From NCBI GenBank assembly GCA_019163175.1, contig JAFLKN010000001.1:62001-126000 (forward strand): 64,000 nucleotides of DNA, given 5' to 3'. This document shows, piece after piece, positions 56,332-64,000 of this stretch (position 1 is the stretch's first letter; each line of letters begins with the position of its first letter). The notes below the pieces were generated by a model. That model searched no databases. It saw only the letters and a program-made list of their open reading frames with translations, and was not told where the DNA came from. A program made the translations under genes and the position numbers. The stretch is from Prolixibacteraceae bacterium (lineage in GTDB: Bacteria > Bacteroidota > Bacteroidia > Bacteroidales > Prolixibacteraceae).

Positions 56332-58776
56332 ATGAAACGGATTTATTTGACATTGCTTTTGCAATGTGCGGTGTTTTTGGCAATCGCTCAATTTACACTG
56401 AAGGGAACTGTAAAAAATGAAACTGGTGAACGGCTCATTGGAGCAAATCTGGCAATTTCGAACAGTTTCAATGGTACAATTACCGATTTAAACGGCACTT
56501 ATCTTTTTAAAAGCCTGAAGGCCGGAAATTATCAACTGACTATTTCTTATTTGGGTTATGAGAAGCAAACTCAGGAAGTAAAATTAACAGCAAATCAAAC
56601 GCTGGATATTATTTTGAAACAGGATTTTATTCTGGCTGAAGAAGTTCTGGTTTCGGCCAACCGGGTGAAGGAAAAAACTCCGGTGGCTTATACCACAGTC
56701 GAAAAATCGGAGATTAAAGACAAAAACATGGGACAGGACATTCCGTATTTACTTGGGTTAACTCCATCTTTTGTTGCAACTTCGGATGCCGGAACCGGTG
56801 TTGGCTATACCAATTTCAGGATACGTGGTACCGACCTCAACCGGATTAATGTGACCGTGAATGGCATTCCGATGAATGATGCCGAGTCGCATGGAACCTG
56901 GTGGGTTGACATTCCGGATATTGCTTCATCAACCGATAATATCCAGGTTCAGCGAGGAGTGGGAACTTCAACTAACGGTGCAGCTGCTTTTGGTGCCACC
57001 ATTAATCTTCAAACGACAACAATCAATCGGGAAGTTTCGGCCGAATACAGCACCGCTGCCGGTTCTTTCGGAACTGTAAAACATTCGGTTGGCGTGAGTA
57101 CCGGTTTGATCAAGGAGAAATTTTCGTTTGATGCCCGATTATCGAAAGTCAGTTCGTATGGGTTTATCGATAGGGCTGCTTCCGACCTGAAATCCTTTTT
57201 TGTTTCCAGCGGATATTTTACAGCTAACACTATTCTGAAATTCAATGTATTTTCAGGAATGGAAGACACTTACCAGGCATGGAATGGAGTGCCATCGGTT
57301 CGCCTGAGCAACGATCTGGCCGGAATGCAGCGTTATGCCGATCATTACCTGTATTCGCAGCAACAGGTGGATGAAATGCTTGCATCCAACAGCCGCACTT
57401 ACAATTTATACACCTACGAAAATGAGATTGACCATTATCAGCAAGATCATTTTCAATTGCTGTTCTCGCACAAGATCAATCAGTCGTTTAGTTTAAATGC
57501 CAGCTTGTTTTACACCCCGGGTAAGGGTTATTACGAACAATACAAAGCAAATCAGAAACTGGCTGATTATCTGATTACACCTCCGGTAATCGGTGGAGAA
57601 ACGATTAAAAAGTCGGATTTAATCCGGCGAAAATGGCTCGATAATGATTTCTACGGAATGACTTTTTCGGTAAACAGGAAAGAGGAAACGCGCGAATTTA
57701 CTTTTGGGGGTGGATACAACATATACGACGGAAATCATTTTGGGAAGGTTATTTGGATGCGTAATGCCGGAAGTTCAGAGATGAACCACGAATGGTATCG
57801 CGGAACCGGACTGAAAAAAGACTTTAACCTGTATGCCAAATACAATTACGAGTTGGCCGAAAACCTGAATTTGTTTGCTGACTTGCAATACCGCAAAATT
57901 GATTACGACATTGACGGGACTGATGATGATTTGCGCAACCTGAAGCAGTCGCACAAGTTTGAGTTTTTCAACCCCAAAGTGGGTATTTATTACCAGTTGA
58001 GCGACAAGCAAAACCTGTACGCCAATTTTGCCCGTGCCAACCGCGAGCCTAACCGCGACAATTATGTGGATGCCGATCCGGAAGGAAAACATCCCGATTT
58101 TGAAACCCTCAATGATTTCGAAGTGGGATATAAATACAACACTAACCGTCTGGCTTTTGGACTGAATGCGTATTACATGATGTACCAGAACCAGTTAATT
58201 CTGACCGGTGAAATTAATGATGTGGGTGCGCCAATCATGGTGAATGTGGACAACAGCTACCGTGCCGGACTGGAACTAATGGCCGGTTTGAAGCTGACCG
58301 AAAGGCTGAAATGGGATGTAAACCTGACATTCAGTAAAAACAAAATCAAAGATTTTACTGATTTTGTTGACGATTGGGACAATGGAGGGCAAATTGAAAC
58401 CAAGATGGGCACCACCGATTTGGCTTTTTCACCCGATGTGATTGCGAATAGTCAGCTAAGCTGGATGGCTGCCAAAGGGTTAAATATTAGCTTGCAATCG
58501 TATTCGGTGAGCAAACAGTACATCGACAATACATCGAGCGAAGAACGTAAACTGGATGGTTACCTATTGAATAACTTGAAATTCACATATCGGGTTCAAC
58601 AGAAATTCGCCAAAGAATTTAATCTGCACCTGATGGTGAATAACCTGTTCGACACGGAATATGAAAACAATGCGTGGGTATATTCTTATGTATTGGGTGG
58701 CGAGCGCTTTGCCATGGATGGCTATTTTCCTCAGGCTGGAATCAATTTTATGGCTGGAATTGATATCAAGTTCTAA
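56332..58776 (+). CDS. TonB-dependent receptor under TPP riboswitch, probable thiamin importer
   Basis: An 814-residue outer-membrane receptor. Signal peptide: M-K-R-I-Y-L-T-L-L-L-Q-C (cleavage near A-I-A-Q). Residues 22-105 are a carboxypeptidase-regulatory-like domain (L-K-G-T-V-K-N-E-T-G, L-I-G-A-N-L-A). The plug (about 115-230) has R-I-R-G-T-D-L-N-R-I-N-V-T-V-N-G-I-P, Q-V-Q-R-G-V-G-T-S-T-N-G, and the rest is a 22-strand barrel with typical Y-A-N-F-A-R-A-N-R-E-P-N-R near residue 560 and a terminal F. A TPP riboswitch directly upstream implies thiamin or a thiamin precursor as cargo, as shown for TPP-controlled receptors in Bacteroidota. No inner-membrane pnuT-like or thiamin kinase gene follows in the window. 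Confidence 0.93.
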   Translation: MKRIYLTLLLQCAVFLAIAQFTLKGTVKNETGERLIGANLAISNSFNGTITDLNGTYLFKSLKAGNYQLTISYLGYEKQTQEVKLTANQTLDIILKQDFILAEEVLVSANRVKEKTPVAYTTVEKSEIKDKNMGQDIPYLLGLTPSFVATSDAGTGVGYTNFRIRGTDLNRINVTVNGIPMNDAESHGTWWVDIPDIASSTDNIQVQRGVGTSTNGAAAFGATINLQTTTINREVSAEYSTAAGSFGTVKHSVGVSTGLIKEKFSFDARLSKVSSYGFIDRAASDLKSFFVSSGYFTANTILKFNVFSGMEDTYQAWNGVPSVRLSNDLAGMQRYADHYLYSQQQVDEMLASNSRTYNLYTYENEIDHYQQDHFQLLFSHKINQSFSLNASLFYTPGKGYYEQYKANQKLADYLITPPVIGGETIKKSDLIRRKWLDNDFYGMTFSVNRKEETREFTFGGGYNIYDGNHFGKVIWMRNAGSSEMNHEWYRGTGLKKDFNLYAKYNYELAENLNLFADLQYRKIDYDIDGTDDDLRNLKQSHKFEFFNPKVGIYYQLSDKQNLYANFARANREPNRDNYVDADPEGKHPDFETLNDFEVGYKYNTNRLAFGLNAYYMMYQNQLILTGEINDVGAPIMVNVDNSYRAGLELMAGLKLTERLKWDVNLTFSKNKIKDFTDFVDDWDNGGQIETKMGTTDLAFSPDVIANSQLSWMAAKGLNISLQSYSVSKQYIDNTSSEERKLDGYLLNNLKFTYRVQQKFAKEFNLHLMVNNLFDTEYENNAWVYSYVLGGERFAMDGYFPQAGINFMAGIDIKF

Positions 58777-58797
58777 AGCAAAAGTTAAAAAGGAATT

Positions 58798-58851
58798 AGG
58801 CAGAAGTCAGAAGATGCTAAATAGCTGTCTTTTTACTTCTGCCTTCTGCCT
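58798..58851. terminator. Bidirectional hairpin between the receptor gene and xseB
   Basis: AGGCAGAAGTCAGAAG (58798-58813) pairs with CTTCTGCCTTCTGCCT (58836-58851) apart from an internal mismatch. It separates the convergent receptor and exonuclease genes. Confidence 0.7.
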
Positions 58852-58856
58852 GATAT

Positions 58857-59057
58857 TTACTGATTCATATCTTTCAAAATCTTCTCCACCTCTGCCTCGG
58901 TTTTGTGCAGTTTATCCTTACAGATGGTAATAAGCGCCGAAACGCGGTTCACCTGCTCGGCCAGTTCATCCACATCCAGTTCTTCATTTTCAATCTTTTC
59001 CAGAATTTCTTCAATCTCTGTGATTGCTTCTTTGTAAGTTGCTTTTTTCGTTGCCAT
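58857..59057 (-). CDS. xseB: Exodeoxyribonuclease VII small subunit
   Basis: A 66-residue helical subunit. T-Y-K-E-A-I-T-E-I-E-E-I-L-E-K-I near residue 7 and D-V-D-E-L-A-E-Q-V-N-R-V near residue 28 are the family core; it ends soon after C-K-D-K-L. It binds the large subunit to form exonuclease VII, which degrades single-stranded DNA. It is the last gene of the leftward operon, 82 bp after xseA, with a dispersed repeat in the gap. Confidence 0.93.
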   Translation of the reverse strand: MATKKATYKEAITEIEEILEKIENEELDVDELAEQVNRVSALITICKDKLHKTEAEVEKILKDMNQ

Positions 59058-59114
59058 ATCTTTTTAGTTCAAAGTTTCAAGTTTACTCCGAAAGTGTCCT
59101 ACTCACCTCGAAGT

Positions 59115-59145
59115 GTCATGCTGAACTTGTTTCAGCACCTCATGA
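59115..59145. repeat. Dispersed palindromic repeat overlapping the xseA stop
   Basis: The unit GTCATGCTGAACTTGTTTCAGC with GCTGAA/TTCAGC arms, ending CACCTCATGA, is a common bacterial intergenic repeat. Its end covers the TGA stop (59140-59142) and last codons of xseA. Confidence 0.65.
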
Positions 59146-60591
59146 ATGTTTCGCTATTTTCTTCACTGTACTTTCCACAATTCCATCACTCAATCTGGTT
59201 TCCAACAAATCACCTTCTTCCAATTGACCGACCGATTTTACGATTTTCCCATTCAGCATTGTTAGCGAATAGCCGCGTTTAATAATGTTCTGAGGATCTA
59301 CTAATCGCAGCTTTTCCTGAATCGCATTCAGATTTTTCTTTTCGGCCCTGATTGTTTCCAGGCTTCGGATCCTGATCAGATGCTGAAACTGATTCAGCAA
59401 ATTCTTATTTTTTAATACCTGCTCCCTGAAAATAAAATTCAGTTTATTTCCTGACCGATCGAGCAAATGGTTCTGCCGGGTGACGAACCGGCTTGTTTGA
59501 TTCTTTGTTTCAGCCATTAACTGTTTGAGTTCCGACTGCTGAATTTTCAGGAATGATTCTGCTCGGTTGGCCAGCTGAATGCCTGCAATGTTGAGCCTGT
59601 TTTGTTGGGAAACAATCATCCGATTAACCAGCAAATTGAGTTGATCTGCCGCATCATTCAGTCGGTTCTTATGGTCATCGAGTTGATCGGTAATCAACTC
59701 CGTAAAATGCTTTTCGAGTTCGTTCAATTCCTGCGAAAACTGCAATGCGCCAGCTATCAGGAATTCGGCGACAGCAGTAGGTGTTTTCATGCGTGTATGC
59801 GCCACCATGTCGATCACTGTATCATCTTTATCGTGACCAATGCCAGTAATCACAGGTAACGGAAACTGTGCAACAGTGAAAGCCAGTTCATATTGATCGA
59901 AACACGCCAAATCGAGCTGGGCGCCTCCACCACGAATAATTACGATGGCATCAAAGTAATCTTCATATTCATAAATCAGGTCAAGCGCATTCATGATGCT
60001 TTTGGGCGCATCGCTGCCCTGCATCACTGCCGGAAAGAGTTTGGTGTAAAATACAAACTGATGCGGATTGTTGTGCAACTGATCCAGAAAATCCTGCAAG
60101 CCTGCCGCTGTGGGCGATGAGATAACTGCAATGCGCTGCGGTACCAAAGGCAATTCAAGATCTTTATTCATTTCGAATACGCCATCTTCCTGAAGCCGGC
60201 GGATGATTTCGCGGCGTTGGCGGGCCAGATCGCCCAGGGTATAAACCGGATCAATGTCGCGGATGTTCAGGCTAAACCCAAACACCTCATGGTATTCAAC
60301 CTTGGCTTGCAACAGTACCTTCAGCCCTTCCGAAAAAGTCTGTCCGGTGGTGGTTTCAAAATACGGCTTTAGCATACGGAAGGTGTATGACCAAATGGTG
60401 GCGCGGCAACGGGCAATCACATTATCGGTGCCAGCTTCGGTTTCCACCAGATCGAGGTAGCAATGTCCACTTCGGTTGACCGTCATTTCACTGATTTCGG
60501 CTTTCACCCAAACAGGCATCGAAAAGGTGTCATCCAGACTTCCTTTTACCTGTCGCTGTAATTCGAAAAGAGAAAGTTGCTGATCGCTCAT
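59140..60591 (-). CDS. xseA: Exodeoxyribonuclease VII large subunit
   Basis: A 483-residue catalytic subunit. Residues 1-110 are the OB-fold (L-F-E-L-Q-R-Q-V-K-G-S-L, V-W-V-K-A-E-I-S-E near residue 27). The central nuclease region has P-Q-R-I-A-V-I-S-S-P-T-A-A-G near residue 150, I-V-I-I-R-G-G-G-A-Q-L-D-L near residue 223, and P-V-I-T-G-I-G-H-D-K-D-D-T near residue 252. A long coiled-coil follows (about 285-400). It digests single-stranded DNA with XseB. Its ATG overlaps the stop of the upstream S8 protease gene by 4 bp, so the two are coupled. Confidence 0.96.
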   Translation of the reverse strand: MSDQQLSLFELQRQVKGSLDDTFSMPVWVKAEISEMTVNRSGHCYLDLVETEAGTDNVIARCRATIWSYTFRMLKPYFETTTGQTFSEGLKVLLQAKVEYHEVFGFSLNIRDIDPVYTLGDLARQRREIIRRLQEDGVFEMNKDLELPLVPQRIAVISSPTAAGLQDFLDQLHNNPHQFVFYTKLFPAVMQGSDAPKSIMNALDLIYEYEDYFDAIVIIRGGGAQLDLACFDQYELAFTVAQFPLPVITGIGHDKDDTVIDMVAHTRMKTPTAVAEFLIAGALQFSQELNELEKHFTELITDQLDDHKNRLNDAADQLNLLVNRMIVSQQNRLNIAGIQLANRAESFLKIQQSELKQLMAETKNQTSRFVTRQNHLLDRSGNKLNFIFREQVLKNKNLLNQFQHLIRIRSLETIRAEKKNLNAIQEKLRLVDPQNIIKRGYSLTMLNGKIVKSVGQLEEGDLLETRLSDGIVESTVKKIAKHS

Positions 60592-62237
60592 TCTTTGGCT
60601 GATTTAATCAGTTTAAACCGATCTTCCTTTCCACCTGAACGTATGGAAAGTACCAAAAGTCCATGAGGTAGCTTATCAAGCTTATTCAATAAAATTTGTT
60701 CGGTATTTTTAAAGGCAGACTGCCAAAGTAAAATTCCCTGGAGATTATAAATGCTGATCAGGCAACCTTTGTCGGATGCCGGATTAAAATTCTGAATTTG
60801 GAGATAACCGTTGAACGGATTAGGTAAAACCAACCACGAATTTTCAGAAACAAGGCTTTGTGTGCTGTTAACTTTCAGGTATTTATCGGCCTTCTCAAAA
60901 TCAGGAATTCCGTAACCCAGAAGCGAATCGGGTTTGCTGTATTGATGGGCACTTTGTTCGATGGCTATTTTTACCTGCTTCACATTGGCGTACGGATTGG
61001 ATTGCAGCAAACAAGCTGACATTCCGGCCAAAACCGGCGACGAAAATGAAGTTCCGCTGGAATTCCCTAGCAATCCGCTACCAGCTACTAAATAGGTTGA
61101 GCCTCCCATGGCAGCAACATTGGGTTTAACGGCACCTCCAAAAGCTGGCCCAACAGAGCTGAACGAAGAACGAATTCCATTTTTATCAACAGCAGCAATA
61201 GCTAAAACATTTTCTCCGTCAGATGGTGCAATAATGCGTTTCCACGTATTGTTGGCCTCGTTTCCGGCGCTGCAAATAACCAGTATTCCCTTTTGAAATG
61301 CCATGTTGGCGCCTTTTGTAACGCGGGTCTTTTTCCCGTTCATGTCGCTAAACGGATGATTCATTTTGGAATCGTCAAAAGAATAATAGCCTAAAGATGA
61401 ATTGATGACATTCACGCCCAAACTATCGGCCAACTCAGCTGCGGCAACCCAATTGTCTTCCTCTATCAGATATTCACTACCAACATCTTCGCTACGGAAA
61501 AGATAATAGGAAGCATCTGGCGCAGTTCCAATCAGTTTACCGGGTTGATTTCCGCCCATGCACGAAAGGACACTCATTCCATGGGAATTTTGCTGATAAA
61601 AGTCCGACTTTGGATCAACAAAATCGCGTATTCCAAGTATGCGTTTGGTGGTTCGAAGCGTATCGAAAGCTTCAATTTCGTTCACGTGCCAGAAGCCTGC
61701 ATCCAAAACCGCAATCTGAATTCCTTTTCCCCGGAAACCCTGATTGTGCAGGTACTGTCCATTGAGTTGGGTAAGTTGGGTTAGGGCATTCCCATAGGTT
61801 GCCGGATCAATTGCGGCATGTAATTCATCTTCATTGAATTTATTTTTTGCCGATTTTAGCACATTGGCTGGCCGGGTATATTGTAACGAAGCAACAAACG
61901 GAAGTGCGGCAATTTTTCTGATTTGGGAAGTGTCGGCAATTCGCACCGTAACCCCATTCAGCCACTTCGAGGTATGGAAAATTTCGAGTCCTCGTTTTTT
62001 CAGGGTGTCGAGATAAACCGGAGAAACCGGAAGGTCAGTTTCATCAATGGCAATGTGTTGCCTGATGCGTCTGCTAATAGCCCGCTGAGACAAAAAAGCT
62101 TCAGGATTGCTAATCTGATAAGGCGTTCCTTTTTTATCTTTCAGTTGAACCCAGAAGTAACTTTTGGGTGTACTTTGAGCAACAGAGATAAATTCGCTCA
62201 GAAAAAAAACCAATAAAAAAATCAGCCTTGTCTTCAT
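60588..62237 (-). CDS. Secreted subtilisin-like S8 protease with T9SS tail
   Basis: A 549-residue protease. Signal peptide M-K-T-R-L-I-F-L-L-V-F-F-L-S (cleavage near S-V-A-Q), an N-terminal inhibitor-like propeptide to about residue 150, then the S8 domain with Asp in A-V-L-D-A-G-F (near residue 180), His in N-S-H-G-M-S-V (near 216) and Ser in G-T-S-F-S-S-P-V (near 395). The tail from about residue 470 (V-L-P-N-P-F-N-G-Y ... F-K-L-I-K-S) is a T9SS sorting domain. It should be exported to the surface. It lies 9 bp after the YwqK-like gene and overlaps xseA by 4 bp, in one leftward operon. Confidence 0.93.
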   Translation of the reverse strand: MKTRLIFLLVFFLSEFISVAQSTPKSYFWVQLKDKKGTPYQISNPEAFLSQRAISRRIRQHIAIDETDLPVSPVYLDTLKKRGLEIFHTSKWLNGVTVRIADTSQIRKIAALPFVASLQYTRPANVLKSAKNKFNEDELHAAIDPATYGNALTQLTQLNGQYLHNQGFRGKGIQIAVLDAGFWHVNEIEAFDTLRTTKRILGIRDFVDPKSDFYQQNSHGMSVLSCMGGNQPGKLIGTAPDASYYLFRSEDVGSEYLIEEDNWVAAAELADSLGVNVINSSLGYYSFDDSKMNHPFSDMNGKKTRVTKGANMAFQKGILVICSAGNEANNTWKRIIAPSDGENVLAIAAVDKNGIRSSFSSVGPAFGGAVKPNVAAMGGSTYLVAGSGLLGNSSGTSFSSPVLAGMSACLLQSNPYANVKQVKIAIEQSAHQYSKPDSLLGYGIPDFEKADKYLKVNSTQSLVSENSWLVLPNPFNGYLQIQNFNPASDKGCLISIYNLQGILLWQSAFKNTEQILLNKLDKLPHGLLVLSIRSGGKEDRFKLIKSAKE

Positions 62238-62246
62238 ATCAGGTTT

Positions 62247-63047
62247 TTAACGGTTTTGCATCAGCCGCATGTATTCATCCGGATTCTGCATAAATTTTTC
62301 AGGATCAGGTATATTATCTTCTTTTGTTTTATAAGTATCAGTATTCGCATGATCGATGCTGTCCTGAACCTGAGGATTAAGCAATTTCCCCAGATCAAAT
62401 TTCAGCACATATCTCGAAATACCTTTTTCATCATAGTACTTCCAATTCGTATCTCTGACATTTTCGGTGTACTTTCCTTCAATTTCGAGTTGGCCGTTGG
62501 GGAACCATGTTTTGAATGTTCCGTTGCGCAAACCATTGGCGTAATTGCACTCAATATAGGGTTTGCCATCCTGAAAATAGGAGTGGTACATGCCATGTAA
62601 TTTATCGTTTTGCCAGATCGATTCTTCCAACAATTCACCGCTTTTGTAAAAGCGTTTGCTGGTGCCGTTTTTTAGTCCATTCACATACGTTTCTGTCGAC
62701 ACCACTTTTGAATTGTCCAGGTATTTCCATTCACCAGTTTTCTTTTGTCCCGAATATTTCCCCTGGGCAATTAGCTTTCCCTGCTCATCAAACAATTGGG
62801 CCTCCGAAAGATCACTGCCTTCCATAAAAGTCATTACAGCCTTCAATTTTCCGTTTGGATGATAACGTTTCATTTCCCCAACTGGTTTATCATCTTTAAA
62901 AGTTGCCTGATAAATGAGTTTCCCATCCGAATCTTTTTTTGTCCAGTAACCTTGTTTGCGCCCCTGCGCATCGGTTTGATTTACTGAATTCTGAGCCCAT
63001 AAACTTCCTGAAATCAGGAACAATAAACAAAAGATCAATCCACGCAT
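62247..63047 (-). CDS. Exported YwqK/MORN-variant repeat protein
   Basis: A 266-residue protein from the ATG at 63047 (M-R-G-L-I-F-C-L-L-F; the frame is open to a TTG at 63065), with a signal peptide cut near L-W-A-Q. The mature part is a series of repeats of about 20-25 residues built on G-x-W-x-x-x-x-x-G-K-L / Y-x-N-G-x-x-x-G-x-W-K-Y-Y (for example Y-H-P-N-G-K-L-K-A and F-P-N-G-Q-L-E-I-E-G-K-Y). They match MORN-like / YwqK-type repeats, which are annotated as 'antitoxin' only by an old name; no toxin is here. It leads the operon with S8 protease, xseA and xseB. Confidence 0.82.
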   Translation of the reverse strand: MRGLIFCLLFLISGSLWAQNSVNQTDAQGRKQGYWTKKDSDGKLIYQATFKDDKPVGEMKRYHPNGKLKAVMTFMEGSDLSEAQLFDEQGKLIAQGKYSGQKKTGEWKYLDNSKVVSTETYVNGLKNGTSKRFYKSGELLEESIWQNDKLHGMYHSYFQDGKPYIECNYANGLRNGTFKTWFPNGQLEIEGKYTENVRDTNWKYYDEKGISRYVLKFDLGKLLNPQVQDSIDHANTDTYKTKEDNIPDPEKFMQNPDEYMRLMQNR

Positions 63048-63142
63048 ATTTAACGAATTTTTCAAAGCTCTAAGTTAACTAACTTGCAGCAATGCTTCAA
63101 TGCAATTTTGAATTCATTTTGAAGTTATCGGTTTTTTGGTTA

Positions 63143-63280
63143 TGAATAGCCCAGACCTTTAGGTCAGGGAGAAATGAGAAACAGACAAATCCCGGCTTTA
63201 GCCGAAATAATTACATGTTTTGGCTTAAGCTGAAATAAGGATTATTCATTTTTCAACGGCATAAATGCCGTTGCTATTCA
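63143..63280. repeat. Palindromic element with inverted ends
   Basis: Ends TGAATAGC (63143-63150) and GCTATTCA (63273-63280) are inverted copies. Inside are three short palindromes: GACC-TTTA-GGTC (63153-63164), CGGC-TTTA-GCCG (63193-63204) and CAACGGC-ATAAAT-GCCGTTG (63254-63273). A fourth, GGCTTAAGCT near 63221, is weaker. This REP-like element fills most of the 430-bp gap before the next receptor gene; the rest shows no gene. Confidence 0.65.
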
Positions 63281-63477
63281 AACCAACCAGATTTCCGATA
63301 ATTCTGATTCATTTTATTGTCATCCAAATCTATCCTGAAAAATACTGACTTTATTAAGCTGCCGGTTCATTTAAGGTTTTTATCTGTTCATCCTGAATTT
63401 TTCCGGATTCGTCGGAAATCCGATAAAATGTGATGGATGTCGCTTCATATTTGCATCATCAATTAAAATCAAAAGCC

Positions 63478-64000
63478 ATGAAACGATTATTCACTATCTC
63501 TGTTCTTCTTCTAATATCAGCATTTGGTTGGGCACAACGGGTGCAAACCATTCGCGGACATGTAATCGACAAAGAATCGAAAACACCACTTCCCGGAGCT
63601 AATGTTGTGCTCCTGAATACACAACCAATGATTGGCACCATGACCGATTCTGAGGGAAATTTCAGGATCGAGAAAGTGGCGATCGGACGCCAAAGTGCTC
63701 AGGTAAGTTTTATCGGGTATAAACCGGCAACCTTCCAGAGTATCATCGTAAATTCGGTTAAGGAAGTTGTTCTGGAAGTTGAACTCGAAGAAAATGTGAT
63801 TGTTGGTTCGGAAGTGGTTATTCGGGGAACTACCCGCAAAGACGAAACGCGCAATACGATGGCCATGGTGAGCGCACGATCGTTTACAGTTGAAGAAACC
63901 GAAAAATATGCCGGTAGCCGCGGTGATGTGGCTCGAATGGCCATGAACTTTGCCGGTGTTTCGGCGGCTAACGATCAGCGGAACGATATTATCATCCGTG
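63478..64000 (+). CDS. TonB-dependent receptor, N-terminal part (runs off the window)
   Basis: The first 174 codons of a receptor cut by the window edge. Signal peptide M-K-R-L-F-T-I-S-V-L-L-L (cleavage near G-W-A-Q). Residues 23-110 form a carboxypeptidase-regulatory-like domain (I-R-G-H-V-I-D-K-E-S, T-P-L-P-G-A-N-V, T-D-S-E-G-N-F-R-I). The plug region begins near residue 130 (S-A-R-S-F-T-V-E-E-T, R-M-A-M-N-F-A-G-V) and stops at I-I-I-R-G. Whether it has a SusD partner downstream cannot be seen. Confidence 0.85.
   Translation, partial: MKRLFTISVLLLISAFGWAQRVQTIRGHVIDKESKTPLPGANVVLLNTQPMIGTMTDSEGNFRIEKVAIGRQSAQVSFIGYKPATFQSIIVNSVKEVVLEVELEENVIVGSEVVIRGTTRKDETRNTMAMVSARSFTVEETEKYAGSRGDVARMAMNFAGVSAANDQRNDIIIR

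Noticed and set aside
62247-63047. YwqK-like gene as an antitoxin
   Set aside because: The family name is historical; no toxin is adjacent and the protein is exported.
1-64000. CRISPR arrays, rRNA genes, prophage or integrative elements
   Set aside because: No regularly spaced direct repeats, rRNA text, integrase or phage structural genes were seen on either strand.

Overview
The window comes from a Bacteroidota chromosome, most likely an environmental Marinilabiliales / Prolixibacteraceae-type bacterium (an inference from gene content; no rRNA is present to confirm it). The signs are type IX secretion (T9SS) sorting tails on three secreted proteins, three TonB-dependent receptors with an N-terminal carboxypeptidase-regulatory-like domain, LytS/LytTR two-component pairs, Bacteroidota-type -7 promoter boxes (TAnnTTTG), many short SPII lipoproteins, and families largely seen in this phylum (DUF6807/PmoA, DUF2264, DUF5522, DUF6249-like).

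Layout. 0.2-3.1 kb: a secreted repeat protein, a DUF3795 protein and a macro-domain protein. 3.2-12.8 kb: a leftward catabolic cluster (two Gfo/Idh/MocA proteins, an SDR, DUF2264, ThuA, PmoA/DUF6807 and a URO-D-family protein), divergent from an AraC regulator at 13.0 kb. It looks like an intracellular/periplasmic sugar or uronate pathway without its own transporter. 14.1-16.2 kb: an M20 dipeptidase, then a RelE-type toxin-antitoxin pair bracketed by two copies of one hairpin. 16.3-19.7 kb: an exported TldE-like/TldD-like pair. 20.4-21.9 kb: a decayed duplicate of a LytTR tail and a HEPN-motif protein beside the intact LytTR/LytS pair. 23.7-26.5 kb: a TPR-like protein and a TonB-dependent receptor. 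26.8-30.6 kb: two hydrolases, YbaK, a hexose-phosphate mutarotase and a lipoprotein. At 30.9 kb there is a tRNA-Met(CAT).

31-39 kb is housekeeping and envelope: a START-like protein, an LptF/G-family permease with two glycosyltransferases, ribBA, DUF5522, a CBM48-like protein, fmt and a DUF6249-like protein. 39.4-43.1 kb holds a large propeller-type sensor kinase with its LytTR regulator. 43.3-51.9 kb is an accessory block of consecutive lipoproteins, outer-membrane barrels, an LRR protein with a T9SS tail and a secreted caspase-like protein, ending in a decayed IS1380-like transposase (52.1-52.5 kb). 52.6-55.6 kb carries an ECF sigma factor with a membrane partner, a glucosaminidase/LysM protein, cytidine deaminase and Hsp20.

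55.9-58.8 kb: a hairpin cluster, then a TPP riboswitch controlling a TonB-dependent receptor that is therefore a likely thiamin importer. 58.8-63.0 kb is a leftward operon: YwqK-like, S8 protease with T9SS tail, xseA, xseB. A palindrome-rich repeat precedes a third TonB-dependent receptor that runs off the right edge.

The most unusual items are the hairpin-bracketed toxin-antitoxin cassette, the LytTR duplication scar with the HEPN-like gene, the exported TldD/TldE pair, the secreted caspase-like protein, and the uncharacterised lipoprotein/barrel block. No CRISPR array, intact insertion sequence, rRNA or prophage was seen.
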